From Sipunculus nudus (Eukaryota; Annelida; Sipuncula; Golfingiida; Sipunculidae): a DNA stretch of 64,000 nucleotides. The notes under the pieces are model-generated. The model did not search any database, was not told the DNA's origin, and was given only the letters and a program-made list of their open reading frames with translations. Of this stretch, positions 9,901-21,352 are shown piece by piece. A program made the translations under genes and the position numbers. The stretch is from assembly GCA_026874595.1 (NCBI GenBank), contig CM049306.1, positions 75,699,642-75,763,641 of the forward strand, given 5' to 3'. Positions within the stretch are counted from its first letter, which is position 1, and the number at the start of each line of letters is the position of its first letter.

Positions 9901-12900
9901 TCAGTAGTTTATTCACAGTACACAATTGTACATGGGTAACAACACAACAACCACAAGTCATACTTGAAGCATGTTGTCACCAAACGTCTACATGTCTTAA
10001 CTAGTCAGCAATGCTGGAACCATTCAATACTTACATTCAAGTTCAGATTATTTTCAGATACCTTACAGGCTAAACCAGACAATGCCAAACCACGTTCACA
10101 ATAATAACAGTCATCCTTCAGGGTGCAAAAAGTGAACAGCTCACAAGAAAACAAGAAAATATACAATGGTTTATATTAAACACATAGAGATCAAAGCTCC
10201 TATGAAAATTCTTGCTTATAGCACGATATGTACAGGGATCCCAGCCTTTTATACAGAACACATTTAATTAAAGCTAACTCTGATGGACTTTGTGCTTGCC
10301 AAAAGGCTGGCAATTTAGAATTATCCCTGTAGAATATCCCATCTACATCAATAAGAAAAATGCTATGTTTATACAGGATGGAATATGATTCAAAGCCCGA
10401 TAAATACACAATTTGATACAAGTGCATTGTTAACATTAAGTGCAGTGTCCTTGTATAAACTGTTAACAATCCAGATGGATCCATCTGAGCAGTAGAATGT
10501 CCAGCGCCATTAGACTGGCCTTGGTCATTTGATTATGTTTGCACATACAGGTTGATGTATAATATGCACAAGTGGAAAAAGAATATGAAACTGCTGTATA
10601 CTAAAGATATAGTAATATATAGGGGAACCCCAAGAGTTTGGACACATTTCAAAACATTTCACTCTTATTCATCTCAACTTCACTAAATTTTGTTCAACAT
10701 TACACTTTCAATGACAGTATGGATGCTGTATCCAAATACTGTCCAAACTGGAGATTCCACTACGCTGCTTATCCAACTCACAGTTAGACAAAACAGCTAT
10801 ACAAATAAATACTTGTTACCTCTTTCTACAATATAAGCACCTTAAAAAGAAAAAGTTAACATAAGAATATTGTTGAAAAGCATGTGGTTCTAGAAATGCT
10901 CCTTCCATACACCTAAAAGAACTAGTTGTTGAAACCAATGATATAATATTACTTTATTTCTGGAAGTAAAATAGGCTAACAGAAACTATATAAAACCTGT
11001 ATTTATCTTCTCAAGGACTTGCTGCTTCACCAGAGAGTTGTTGAGCTATTTATTACCGGTATAAACTTATTAACATCACCGGGACAGAGGACTTAATCCC
11101 CTGTTCAAATACAATACACTTACAAGTCATTACACATCACTTGAACTTTAACCTTTGCAAGATAAACCCACTTGGCACTTGTAAAACCAAATGCCATTAC
11201 CTGGTCCTAGACCGCTCTGTCCCAATATGAGCTGAACCATGGAGGTTCAACATTTCCATATATATTTATAGTTATCAACTTGATAATCTTGGTCCTTCCC
11301 CTCATGTTTCCTAACATTCACACCTTTTTAATGAAAACAGCTCATTCTTGGCACCCGTTTTCACATTTATATCCCATTTCCCTCTAACCATCTCTGCTCT
11401 TTGATGTATAATTCACATTTTTACCTTTATATTCAAGTTTTCTATTCTCCCTCTGTGTAACCAGAGCTAGGTTAGTGTTCATGACTGTAAAAAAGCCCAT
11501 AAATATTAATAGACCTATAATAAAGTATGTATTGACTTTCAAATAGATCTTTAATATAGCATCAGTCGACTATCAAATGGGCCTTTTACACAGAATGTGT
11601 TGACTTTTACAAATAATTTGTTGGATTAAATTTTTCTCTCCAAACAAAAGAAGACATGAAAGTAACTTCTGACAATGATAAGATGAATGGGATCACCAGG
11701 TTTAAAATCAAGGTTATAAATTAGCATTGTATGTTAATCAAGCATATATGCATCAATTAAAATGACAGTCAAACATGTCTATAGAAATCATTGCTTTGAA
11801 CAGCTCGAAATGACCAAAATTCTACATCTTTAACCATCAGTAACTGGATCAGTGAAACTCCTATCAAATCATGAACTGCTGGCATACGCCCATTTTTCTT
11901 CTGTTAGATATTTTGTGGTAGATAATAAGAATAGGAAATCACAAATAGTAAGGCACTTCTACAGGAAACTTGTGGACGCTTGTAACAATTGTAAAGAACT
12001 GCCTCGTGAATTACATGTAATAATACCTCGTGCCACTGTCAGTCTGACACTCACATGCTGAGATATTTATATTGTGCCCATATGTACGTTACAAGGTTGC
12101 ATCTAACAGAACCTCACAGAGGGATATTTATAAAGACATAATGTATTAAACATGAATATAAACAGCTGTAAAATGGATTTCATATACATAACAGAATTAT
12201 AACATGCAGGCGAGTATGTGAACAGAATATGATACAGCAAACAAAAGTGTGGAAAGAGCGAAATAGCACAAGGTCAGTGAAAGGATAAGGTGGGTTACAC
12301 TGAAGCAAGAACAGTATACAATAAACAAACATGAACACATGAGATGAGTAAACTATGCACTCAGCAGGAATCTTGACCTATGACCTTTGTCCTCCTGACT
12401 AAATCAACAGTAGTCTGTATTAAAACTGATGTAGCATTTTACTTTTTTTCACACAATTCATATGTGGTAACCCCTTGAAAATATATGTTTTTTGTTTGAG
12501 CTGGTGTAAACCATGCCAAATGTGTCCTGGGGGGGGGGGGGGGGCATGGCATTTCCCATAAATCCTGATATTTGACATTTTTTCCCCCCACAAAGAAGCT
12601 ACTGCAGCACCATCTGTCAGGAACCATGTGAACTCTGCACGTATGGGTAATATGCCCATTTTCCAAATATTTTATATGAATAACCTATTAAATGAGCCAT
12701 CTCACAGTATTAAGTGCAGTTTGGTTTAGGCATAACAGTTAAGAGCTCCGAAAATTTATATAAAAATTTAATGTGATGTCATTAGGTTTGATATGAGAAA
12801 AATATGAGATAAATCAATCTGTGTGTAGCAGAAGCAGGAGAGGTATTGAGTGTGATCTACTGATGGTTACACAGGAGAACTCTAGCCATTTGGTCAAACA

Positions 12901-12943
12901 GCCAGGTCCTGGCTCGCTGCGTGCAAATGAAACAGACCAAAGT
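9901..12943 (-). other. Probable long 3' UTR or 3' flank of the NR2C gene
   Basis: The region lies directly downstream of the NR2C stop codon on the minus strand. It has no exon-like similarity. Candidate minus-strand AATAAA hexamers (TTTATT as written) occur near 11049-11054, 10953-10958 and 9908-9913, and the used one cannot be told. A G-run of about 17 bases lies near 12530-12545, between two inverted ATGCCA-type words. Short ORFs here (for example 10200-10484) look like chance. Confidence 0.35.
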
Positions 12944-13323
12944 CTATATTGAGACCATGCTGACGTTAGCTGTAGTATGCACCGTTTGACCCTCCTGTAT
13001 TTGCTGAGTGTCCTGTTTGGACTGGACGTTTGGGTCTGTGGCGACCTCTGACTGGGCCATGGTGGACATTATGCTGTAGTCAGCAGTCTCCATTCTCAGG
13101 ATATATGGAATGATGCTTTCTATCTGAATGTTCCCGATTAAACCGGCAAAGAAGAGTTCCTCCAAAATTGACGGGCTGAGCAGCCGCAAAGCCGGTAGTC
13201 GCATCAACAGCTTGCTGAAGCGGTCTGAACTCGAGTGGTTCTGATTTATATATTCTTCTAGCTCCCTGACCACTTTTTCTTGTACTCTCTCAGTACGTCG
13301 GGGATTTGTGATTCCTGTGTGGT
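12944..13323 (-). CDS. NR2C: NR2C receptor, last coding exon (end of ligand-binding domain and tail)
   Basis: The last exon follows a GATTACAG acceptor, completes a GAC codon in phase 1 and ends at TAG (12946-12944). It encodes the final helices of the ligand-binding domain: RFSKLLMRLPALRLLSPSIL, EELFFAGLIGNIQIESIIPY and ILRMETADY. This matches TR2/TR4 (RLPALRLM...ITEELFF.GLIGN..IDS.IP.ILKME.A.Y) almost residue for residue. After METADY there are 43 more residues, rich in S, T and Q, where human TR2/TR4 have nine, so the receptor carries a longer C-terminal tail. The splice site agrees with the preceding exon (SPG/D). Confidence 0.95.
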
Positions 13324-13450
13324 CTGTAATCACAACAGTCTGGCTGATTAATCATATATAACTTGGTTAAACCAACATTATTAGCTACAGACATTACCTG
13401 AATATAAATTTGATATTCATATACATTTTATTATCATTACATATTATTTG

Positions 13451-13554
13451 AAATTCCACATAATGGAACATATTTTTTTGCATTCTTACACTCTTATGAT
13501 AATTTATCATAAGAGTGCAAGAAAGCAAAAAATATGTTCCATTACATGGAAATT
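13451..13554. repeat. Large near-perfect palindrome (104 bp) in the last NR2C intron
   Basis: The left arm is about 50 bases (13451-13500) and the right arm about 49 (13506-13554). They are inverted copies with roughly 90 percent identity around a 5-base centre (AATTT at 13501-13505). Key matching words are AATGGAACATATTTTTT, GCA-TTCTT-CACTCTTATGAT and their reverse complements. In the NR2C pre-mRNA this would fold into a stem of about 50 bp. It may be a foldback MITE; no clear target duplication was seen. Confidence 0.9.
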
Positions 13555-13686
13555 GATAAATTAAGATATACTGTGTACAAAACTTCAATTTATCATCTAC
13601 AAATACTGTTGTAAATGTAAATTATTAATGTATGCTTTAATTATGCTTTCATTTCCATGAATATTCAATCTGTGCGATTTTTTTAC

Positions 13687-13824
13687 CTGGACTAAAGAGG
13701 ACGATCATTTTAAGGTAGGCGTATTCCGTGCTGTCCACTTGGAGGCGCTGCATGCTGGCTACAAATTCTTGTAGCCTCATTATGGTGTCTGTGACTACCT
13801 TGGTCCTCTCACCGGGCATTTTCT
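13687..13824 (-). CDS. NR2C: NR2C receptor exon (ligand-binding domain, helices after the signature)
   Basis: The exon follows a TTTGCAG acceptor and ends at CCAG/GTAAAA, phase 1 in and phase 1 out. It encodes EKMPGERTKVVTDTIMRLQE, FVASMQRLQVDSTEYAYLKM and IVLFSPG. EYAYLK.IVLFSP is a hallmark of TR2/TR4. The first residues fit directly behind the short form of the previous exon: QQ-E-K-M here against human QQ-D-K-M, which argues that the upstream donor at 15298 is the ancestral one. Confidence 0.95.
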
Positions 13825-15270
13825 CTGCAAAGACCAACAACCTTGATAAACTGTGTCACTAGATTTGTTGAGATTTAATTGTTTAGCTGGCTATAATTTT
13901 CTACAGTTATATACTTTTGATATGCTGTATATTTTATACATGGCTGCCTCTGTTTGAAACAAATACACAATGGCAACATATTCTGTTAGAATTACCAAGC
14001 AGTTTAGACACCAGTTGCTAATCCAACTGTGCTAATGGAAAATGTAATGGTACAAATTAGACCTGTGAATTACTAAGGTTTCTTTGATTCAAGCTAATTA
14101 TCAATTGTTACATTTTTATGTGACTGACATTTTGATTATTGCACATAATCATAATAATCTGTCAGGGTAATTTACAAAAAGATTACTTCTGAGATGCCAT
14201 GATGAACTTCATAATATACTATTTTATTTATATCAACCACACATTAATTATATCTTCTCACACATTGCTGGGCAAACACCTAAATAAGAATATATTATAG
14301 GAGGTGTCCTTCCTTGATAAAAGACAGTGTTTGCTACTGTGTAGTGTTCATCTGTCCTTAGGTATTAGGTAGACCAAATAGGTATAAACTTGAATGTATG
14401 CAAATGAATATATGAATCAATTCATTCACAATGAGATTATTGATTAATGATAACCTTCGATTCAGTGCAGCTTTGTTATATAGCTCTAGTACAAATATCT
14501 GAAGTTAGCATATAATGTCTTGGATATCTTTATCTGTGTCATTTTTACTGAAATACAAGGAAAAGCTGGTATCTTCACGCTCCTCTCATTAATATACAGT
14601 TTACATTGATGTTCTCTGTCAGCAAGAAGCGGGAGAGGAACCAGCTTGATACTACTGCCATTAAAATTCTTCATGTAACTATAATGATGTTATTAACATA
14701 AAGATCAAGAAATAAAATAACATACTTACAAGAAAAATTGGGATGTAAAGATGAATTTTCAAGTATCTAATTTACATATGTACTGATATATTTAATAATA
14801 ATATCTTTAGAAACAAAGCTTGACAAATGCCTTCAGTGCATTCAACTAAATAAATTAGCATTAAATACAGACAAGTATCTTCTGAGAAAATTAAATACAC
14901 AGAAAATATTTCATCAAATAAAAGCATTGCCAGAATTAAGCCAGTTTATTCCAGTGTTTTTTCTTTTAATGTTCTTGAAAATCGCACTTCTAGAGAAAAG
15001 GACTATTGAGCCAATGAGGTGGCTTTTTCTTACTGAATTTCATGTACTTCAGTATAATAAAGGAAGGACTGAACATATATTTTCTTTGTGAACAGGAAAA
15101 TCATAATCTCTTTGGATCATAGATATACAGTTTCCTCAAAGTAAACAATGAACTTTATGTCTGTTGTGAAAGTTTTATCAAATTGACACAGTTAGAATAT
15201 GAAGATCCAAACAATCTGAAATAAAAGTTATGAAAAAACAGTATACAGAAAATAAAGTTTAAAATGTTAC
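13825..15270 (-). other. NR2C intron, nothing recognised
   Basis: An AT-rich intron between two ligand-binding-domain exons. No member of the repeat families described elsewhere was seen, and no coding similarity. Open frames such as 14486-14674 look like chance. The donor side contains the second, weaker donor discussed for the 15271-15298 segment. Confidence 0.45.
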
Positions 15271-15298
15271 CGTTGGCTGGCGCAGTGAGCTGCTCACC
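15271..15298 (-). promoter_or_regulatory. Tandem alternative 5' splice sites, 27 nt apart, in frame
   Basis: On the minus strand a strong donor AAG/GTGAGC (exon end 15298) is followed 27 bases later by CG/GTAACA (exon end 15271). Both give the same phase, so both products keep the reading frame. They differ by nine residues in the loop after LQSSTQQ. The family alignment supports the first donor as constitutive. Use of the second is a prediction. Confidence 0.6.
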
Positions 15299-15437
15299 TT
15301 GCTGTGTGCTGGACTGTAGGTGGTTAATGATAGCTGTCAGAATGGTGGAAAGCGACATGCTCTGAGCGCACTGAGCTAACCCCAGCGTGAACAGCTCACT
15401 CCACGCTACACGAACCAATGTTGTCTGCATATCCTGG
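15271..15437 (-). CDS. NR2C: NR2C receptor exon (ligand-binding domain signature), long form
   Basis: The exon follows a CTTTGCAG acceptor and enters in phase 2 (AG+C). It encodes SQDMQTTLVRVAWSELFTLG, LAQCAQSMSLSTILTAIINH and LQSSTQQ. This is the nuclear receptor ligand-binding signature region, and it is closest to human TR4 (ACWNELFTLGLAQCAQVMSLSTIL). Two donors are possible: CAAG/GTGAGC, exon end 15298, and AACG/GTAACA, exon end 15271. Both leave phase 1, and the long form adds nine residues (GEQLTAPAN, with E regenerated after the junction). The short form ending at 15298 gives the better alignment. Confidence 0.95.
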
Positions 15438-15850
15438 CTGCAAAGAAGAAAATAATATTCGTAAGCTGTAATAAACCTTTAGGCAACAAACTTTGTATTA
15501 AATTGTTAGACAATGGAAAAAAAATAATTGTTGGTTATTAAATTATAATTGCAACTAAAAGTATACATAATGAACATGTCCAAATAACTCTACATCTAGC
15601 TGAGGAAATTATGCATGGGTTCAGATGATGTGACCAGAACAGTCCCTGATAAAATTTGGAATTCTATTCTTGATCGCAAAATAGTTAATAAAAGTAGAGC
15701 TTTCAACTAATGTATATGTAAAGGGTGTTTTTCAACAGACAGCTTTAGAAGTAGAAACACTACATAAATCAATAACAGCTAATGCCTTGCCAGAGAATAT
15801 CCAATGTGAAAGTGTAAACAATATAATTTATCATGTGTAATAAGTAATAA

Positions 15851-17880
15851 CTAGACATTTCTTGGCACCAAAGGTGCTAGAGTATCCCCAGACATAGTAG
15901 CCCCCCCCCCCCCCTTTAAGAATAGGCCCCTATTTTTAGCAGCATATACTGACACTTGGCAAGCAATTATTGTTTCTTCCATCTATCAATCCACAATCTT
16001 TTTGAAGATGTTGGTCCTGTGACCTTTATCTTTTTAAAGATGTGTCCTGTGACCTTGACCTTTGACCTCATGACCCCAAAATCAATTCGGGGCTTGTTTT
16101 CCAATGGGACATTTACAAGTCAAGTTTGAAATCTATACATCAATAAAAGCAGGAATTATTATCCAGAAACTAATTTTTGGACAGATGGCTCCTGTGACCT
16201 TCACCTTTGACCTTGTGACCTCAAAACTGATAGGGTTCTTCCTCTCTTGGCAGGTGAACTATATGTGCAAGATGAAAGATCTGAGATGAAATGTTTGGCT
16301 GAAAATGCATCCACATCTTTTTAAAGATGTGTCCTGTGACCTTGACCTTTGACCTCATGACCCCAAAATCAATTTGGGTCTTGCTTTTCCAATGGGTCAT
16401 ATACAAGTCAAGTTTGAAATCCATACAATAAAAGCAGGAATCATTCAGAAACTAATTTTTGGACAGATGGCTCCTGTGACCTTCACCTTTGACCTTGTAA
16501 CCTCAAAATTGATAGGAGTTTTCCACTCTTGGCAGGTGAAATATATGTGCAAGATGAAAGATCTGAGATGAATTGTTTGGCTGAAAATTCATCCACAATC
16601 TTTTTAAAGATATGTCCTGTGACCTTGACCTTTGACCTCATGACCCAAAATCAATTCGGGTCTTGCTTTTCCAATGGGTCATATACAAGTCAAGTTTGAA
16701 ATCCATACATCAATAAAAGCAGGAATTATCATCCAGAAACTAATTTTTGGACAGATGACCTTCACCTTTGACCTTGTGACCTCAAAACTGATAGGGTTCT
16801 TCCTCTCTTGGCAGGTGAACTATATGTGCAAGATGAAAGATCTGAGATGAAATGTTTGGCTGAAAATGCATCCACATCTTTTTAAAGATGTGTCCTGTGA
16901 CCTTGACCTTTGACCTCATGACCCCCCCAAATCAATTCGGGTCTTGTTTTCCAATGGGACATATATAAGTCAAGTTTGAAATCAATACATCAATAAAAGC
17001 AGGAATTATCATCCAGAAACTAATTTTTGGACAGATAGCTCCTGTGGCCTTGACCTTTGCCCTTGTGACCCCAAAAATTGATATGGATCATCCATTATTG
17101 GCAAGTGAGCTATATATTCAAGATCGTAGACCTGGGATGAAAGTTTGGCTTAAAATGCATGGCCTTAAATGCATCCACAGTATCTTTTAAGATGCGAGTC
17201 CAGTGACCTTGACCTTTGATCTAATGACCCTAGAACCTATAGGGTTCTAACTTTAGTGGTGGGCCATACATAAGTCACGTTTGAAATCCATATGGCTATC
17301 AACACTGGAGATATCATAAGAGTTGTGTGATTTTCACCAAATATGGACACATTAAAGGTCAAGGACACTCTCATGGTAAAGGTCATGACCCAAATGTAAA
17401 TAGACCTCATCCCATAACCCATCTCTCTACATATGCATAATATGAAAGAAATCAGTCCATTAGTTTTTGACTTATAATGCCTACAGTACTGTTAAGTGGC
17501 AATTATGGGGGTATTAAAAGGCGCAAAAACAAGAAAAGGATAATAGGTGGCGCCACCAGTTTCCGGTATATCACAATGCTATTCAAGATCTTCGGTCACC
17601 TTGATTTTTGGACCACTCCATGCAAGCTTACTTGAGATATTTAAGAATTTGTGTTATTTTCAGCAAAAATGGATTTATTCAAGGTCAAGGTCACTCTCCT
17701 AGCATAGGTCATGACCCCATTTTAAATAGGCTTCGTCCCCTTACCTATATCTATACAAATGTAAAGTTTGAAAAAGATCAGTGAAATATTTTTTGAGTTA
17801 TATGCCACAAGGTTTTTCTGCGGCGGCGGCGGCGTGACCGTCATGAAACCATAGTATCCCGACTTTGTCTGGGGATACAA
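15851..17880 (-). mobile_element. Family A hairpin-ended element, copy A1, with internal tandem array
   Basis: As written on the plus strand it starts CTAGACATTTC, then a GGCACC-aaa-GGTGC hairpin, then the box GTATCCCCAGACA and a C-run at 15901-15914. It ends with a hairpin GTATCCC...GGGATAC whose last arm (TGTCTGGGGATAC, 17864-17876) is the exact inverse of the first box. The interior holds units of 280-320 bp starting near 15989, 16309, 16591, 16870 and 17173, each with TGACCTTTGACCT. The 3' part has AGGTGGCGCCACC (17546) and TCAAGGTCA words. Read on the minus strand it is a Helentron-like order: box hairpin 5', then inverse box, hairpin, CTAG and T. Confidence 0.85.
16056..17220 (-). promoter_or_regulatory. 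Array of DR1 nuclear-receptor sites in element A1
   Basis: Perfect 13-mers TGACCTTTGACCT (AGGTCAAAGGTCA on the minus strand) lie at 16056-16068, 16343-16355, 16626-16638 and 16904-16916. One-mismatch forms (TCACCTTTGACCT, TGACCTTTGCCCT, TGACCTTTGATCT) lie between them. DR1 is a known binding motif of TR2/TR4, RXR, HNF4 and COUP-TF. Whether the sites are bound is not known. Confidence 0.6.
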
Positions 17881-18187
17881 TAACTAAACATTTTCAAACA
17901 AAGGAATGAGAAAATATCTTCTTTTCTGGCACAAGGTGTAATCAAAATGATTCAAGAATGGTTTACTAAGAATGGTTTACGCTGGCTGTACTGGGTGAGC
18001 CTACATATGACAAGCTGTGTTTGGTTTTAAAGCTGTTATTGGCTTACAGCATTTACAAACATGAGACAAATAGAGTGCATTAAAGGGTGTACTACTGTAA
18101 TTTAAAAGACCCGTGTCAAACAATGAAACTGTAATGAGGAGCAGGCAATATGGAGATTACATGAAATTACATGAAGGGTATTTAAAC
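17881..18187 (-). other. NR2C intron between elements A1 and D2, nothing recognised
   Basis: About 300 bp of AT-rich intron between two mobile elements. It holds no exon signature. Nothing notable apart from a short local direct repeat of an AAGAATGGTTTAC-like word near 17955-17980. Confidence 0.4.
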
Positions 18188-20102
18188 ACAAGGGACCTAT
18201 GGGTCACTGTGCTCAGCTGACGTTAACCTTGAAGGTAAAAATCTAAAATAATATCAAATGGAGATAAAGTGTAAGAGGAAGAGGTAATAAATGCCATGGT
18301 TGGTTTATATGATTGGTTTGTATTGATGAGCAAGAAATTGTTGCAAATAATATTTTGTGACCTGACCATGTGTTTCCTAATGTTGAAACTGAAGCATGTG
18401 AGCAGTTTGTGAACAAAAGATCTGTACAATACCATGATCATTAGTTGGCTTTTCGATTAACTGTTGACATTTCAGTAGTTTACACATTTGTTCAATCGAA
18501 TCTTTTTTTTGTATTATATATATTATTAAATATATGTTTATTTATGAAATGTATACAGTTGAAATATAACCAATTAACAACATAAAACATGGCAAACAAA
18601 GCCTGATCTCAAATTCTGCTGATGCAGGAAAATAATGAACAAATGTTTGTAATAAATCCTCATTTTTTTATCATGTCAATTTTTTTTTTAATTTAAGTTT
18701 ATATTTCTATACATTTTCAATATAACATATATATCTGAATATAAAAGTTGATTCATAATTCTCAATTGCATCATCATAAATCTCAATCTTGTCAGATAAC
18801 ACCACATCACGCATACAAATGTTTATTTATTTTTTACCACAAAAATATATCTTTTAAATCTGCAAAACAATAAATATCTAAAAAAATACTTGATTTAGAT
18901 TTCACAATTTTTAATTGTGTCTTTTTTTATCCATAATATGCTTCATATTTTATCATAATTTAAGCATACTGATGGGTTCCATTATGATTGGTAAAATCAT
19001 TTAAAAGAAAAATGATTTCTTTAAAAATGCTACATTACACAACATTGCATCTTCTGGATTACACCTTGAATTACTTTTTCAAGGAAAGTTTTCGCATATC
19101 AGAGTGGAAACAGCATTACAATTAAGGAAATACAGTGAAAACAATAACAATACTGCATAACACTTGGTTGGTCGGGGGGGGGGGGGGGGGGGGTTGATTG
19201 GGATGGTGATATGAGAATAACTGTACACCTGTCACAGCAGGGGATCTCCCCCAGTGACTGTAACAAATCAGAAACCCTGGCATAGCTGACTTCCAGTGAC
19301 CTGGAGTGGGACCCTGCATCTGTAATCTGTAATCAAAGCAAATGACTACAATAGAGCCTCAAGAAAAAAATCAATAACTAGCTTAATTTTCAAGCTTTTA
19401 TTTCCAAATTTCAGATTTGAACAAATTGAATATTTATGTTTACATGCTGTGAAAATTAAATCAATGGTACTTACAGGAAAAAAACGTGCCATGGTCAAAG
19501 TTGGGCAAAATTTAAGGTACTGATTTTATTTTTATGCTAATTACTTAAGCAATTTACAAAATTCAGATCTAATTTTGGGTAAACAATTGAATCTTAATTA
19601 AACATAGTTATATACTGGGGAAAATATACTCTAGCTTCAAAATTTTTCATGTTAAGTGAGTAAATATTTTTCCTGATTATTTACAAAGTCCATTATGTTT
19701 GGGCCCATAACTTAAAGAATTTATACTTAACAGACTTAATTTCTGGCATGTACATAGGAACTATATAGAAAAATATTTATGGTAAATATGAGGAAAAACA
19801 AATGAGTGGTTTTGGTATTAGGCAGTCCTGAAGTGTGAAAATAGGATTTTAATAAAAAATTGAGGTTTTTCCTTAATTTCTCAAAGGAACGAAGTCGCAA
19901 AGACCCAGTTTTCGGCTTGGTAGGAGATCTTGGGGACATCTAACATTATGCTGAACTTTGGATTCCTAGGTCTTACGGTTTCAAAACGTGCCACATCTAC
20001 GGACGGACGGACGGATGGACGGACGGACGGACGGACAGACGGACGGACGACGGACAATGGACCACGACTATAGCTCAGATGACTTATAGTCAGCTGAGCT
20101 AA
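18188..20102 (-). mobile_element. Family D hairpin-ended element, copy D2
   Basis: Starts ACAAGGGACCTATGGGTCAC followed by GCTCAGCTG, and ends with the long near-palindrome (AGCTCAG..CTGAGCTAA) at about 20072-20102. Just inside the right end is a (GGAC)n run, about 20003-20050. It contains a G-run of about 20 at 19175-19194. The right half matches D1, D3 and D6, including a short open frame on the minus strand (19736-19939) that recurs in other copies. It inserts in the intron between the ligand-binding-domain exons of NR2C. Confidence 0.8.
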
Positions 20103-21195
20103 CAAGTGGAGCCATACGTTGGGGGAAACCAGGAACTAATCCAACAAAAAGGCACACAAGTGCAGGTGACTTCATAAATAAGCTCCTCATTAGAGCAGGT
20201 AGAGCCATCTGTTGGAAAGACAGATAACTAAAGGCAAATCTTCCATAAAGAACACTGGGCAGATCCTTTGGTTGGGTGGTATTACAATTTACATGTATTT
20301 TATCATATGATGACACCATTGCCTGTAGAGGGTGCTCTCTTTATGGAAACAGGTAAATGTGTCATTGTGCAGTAGGTATATCATTCACTGAGCAGTGGGT
20401 ATATTATGAAAACTTCTTGATTTCTTTTTTTTAAGATTTTTTTTTTGTGTTTGTATAATCATGGTTGGGAGTGCTCCAGTAGGTCATCTGCTTAACTATG
20501 TAACCATGTCATATTATAGTAAATCCTATGACTGTATCCACATGAAATTTCAAAGGCAGACGTAGGCATGTAGGGCCATCTATTGAGAAGTATGGCAACT
20601 AATCAGAAACCAGGGAACCAGCATGTGTGCACTACCCCAACTTTGTGCACAAGTACTGTAAATCACAAAATAAGTCCCATGACCACATGATGCACATTTC
20701 ATTGATGCAGTGACCTGTTTCTACAAAGGCGTTATGTAATAAAAGTAGACACATTTTCATGTATGACCCTTCCAAAACAGGGATGAGTTACAAATTTAAG
20801 AAATTCTTTTTTCCAAGTGATCCCAATTCTTGGTGGTACCATTGGGGAAGCCCAAATATGGTGTAATAATTTGTGAGTGAAACAGGACTGTTGGGAACAG
20901 TCTACCCATTAAGCCTCCAGGGCGCCCACCATAGGTAGAGGCTGACGGTGAAAAATCTCACAGCTTCCGCTGAGATTAACACTCATGACCTCCTGACCAC
21001 ATAAGCTGGTAAATGAGCAATTAGTGGACAATATTTGATTCATCTCTCTTTGATTAATAAACGGATAATTCCTATCAGGGGACAAAACAAGTGATACAAG
21101 GAACAAGCATCATGATTGGCCATGAGGCAATGAATAGTCATGTACATGAATATGCATGCAGGGTCATGAAAACTAGGTCACAGTAAGATTTTTAC
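20103..21195 (-). other. NR2C intron with degenerate repeats and a possible SINE fragment
   Basis: Three related words (GTGGAGCCATACGTTGG, GTAGAGCCATCTGTTGG and GTAGGGCCATCTATTGA) recur at 20105, 20200 and 20568, suggesting an old degenerate repeat. The stretch about 20905-21010 (CCTCCAGGGCGCCCACC ... ACTCATGACCTCCTGACCAC) looks like a reversed SINE-type unit with a weak B-box-like word. I cannot confirm it. Confidence 0.3.
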
Positions 21196-21352
21196 CTGAG
21201 CATGCTGAAGACTGGGATGGCCCGTGCCCAGTGCATGGACAAGAAGAGGAGTCTGGAGGCCGTCTCACAGATGTAGTGAACGTTAAGGTAGGCTGGCAGC
21301 GGTGACGGCATGGTCAGAGTGAACTGTAGGTTCTGGTCACTCAGCATTGGTC
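21196..21352 (-). CDS. NR2C: NR2C receptor exon (start of the ligand-binding domain)
   Basis: The exon follows a TTTAAACAG acceptor in phase 1 (G+GA) and ends at CTCAG/GTAAAA in phase 2. It encodes GPMLSDQNLQFTLTMPSPLP, AYLNVHYICETASRLLFLSM and HWARAIPVFSML. Human TR2 has GPLLSD..FRLTMPSPMPEYLNVHYIGESASRLLFLSMHWALSIP at the same place. The open frame lacks a usable ATG, so simple ORF calling misses it. Splice sites and phase fit both neighbours. Confidence 0.95.

Noticed and set aside
13451-13554. Palindrome as a microRNA precursor
   Set aside because: The stem is about 50 bp with only a five-base loop, unlike typical precursors; no supporting evidence, so kept only as a palindrome.
20003-20050. 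(GGAC)n run as an independent microsatellite locus
   Set aside because: It is a fixed internal part of family D, present at the same place in D3 and D6 (and as CGTC in D1).
20905-21010. tRNA gene or firm SINE call
   Set aside because: Only a weak B-box-like word on the minus strand; no cloverleaf could be drawn.
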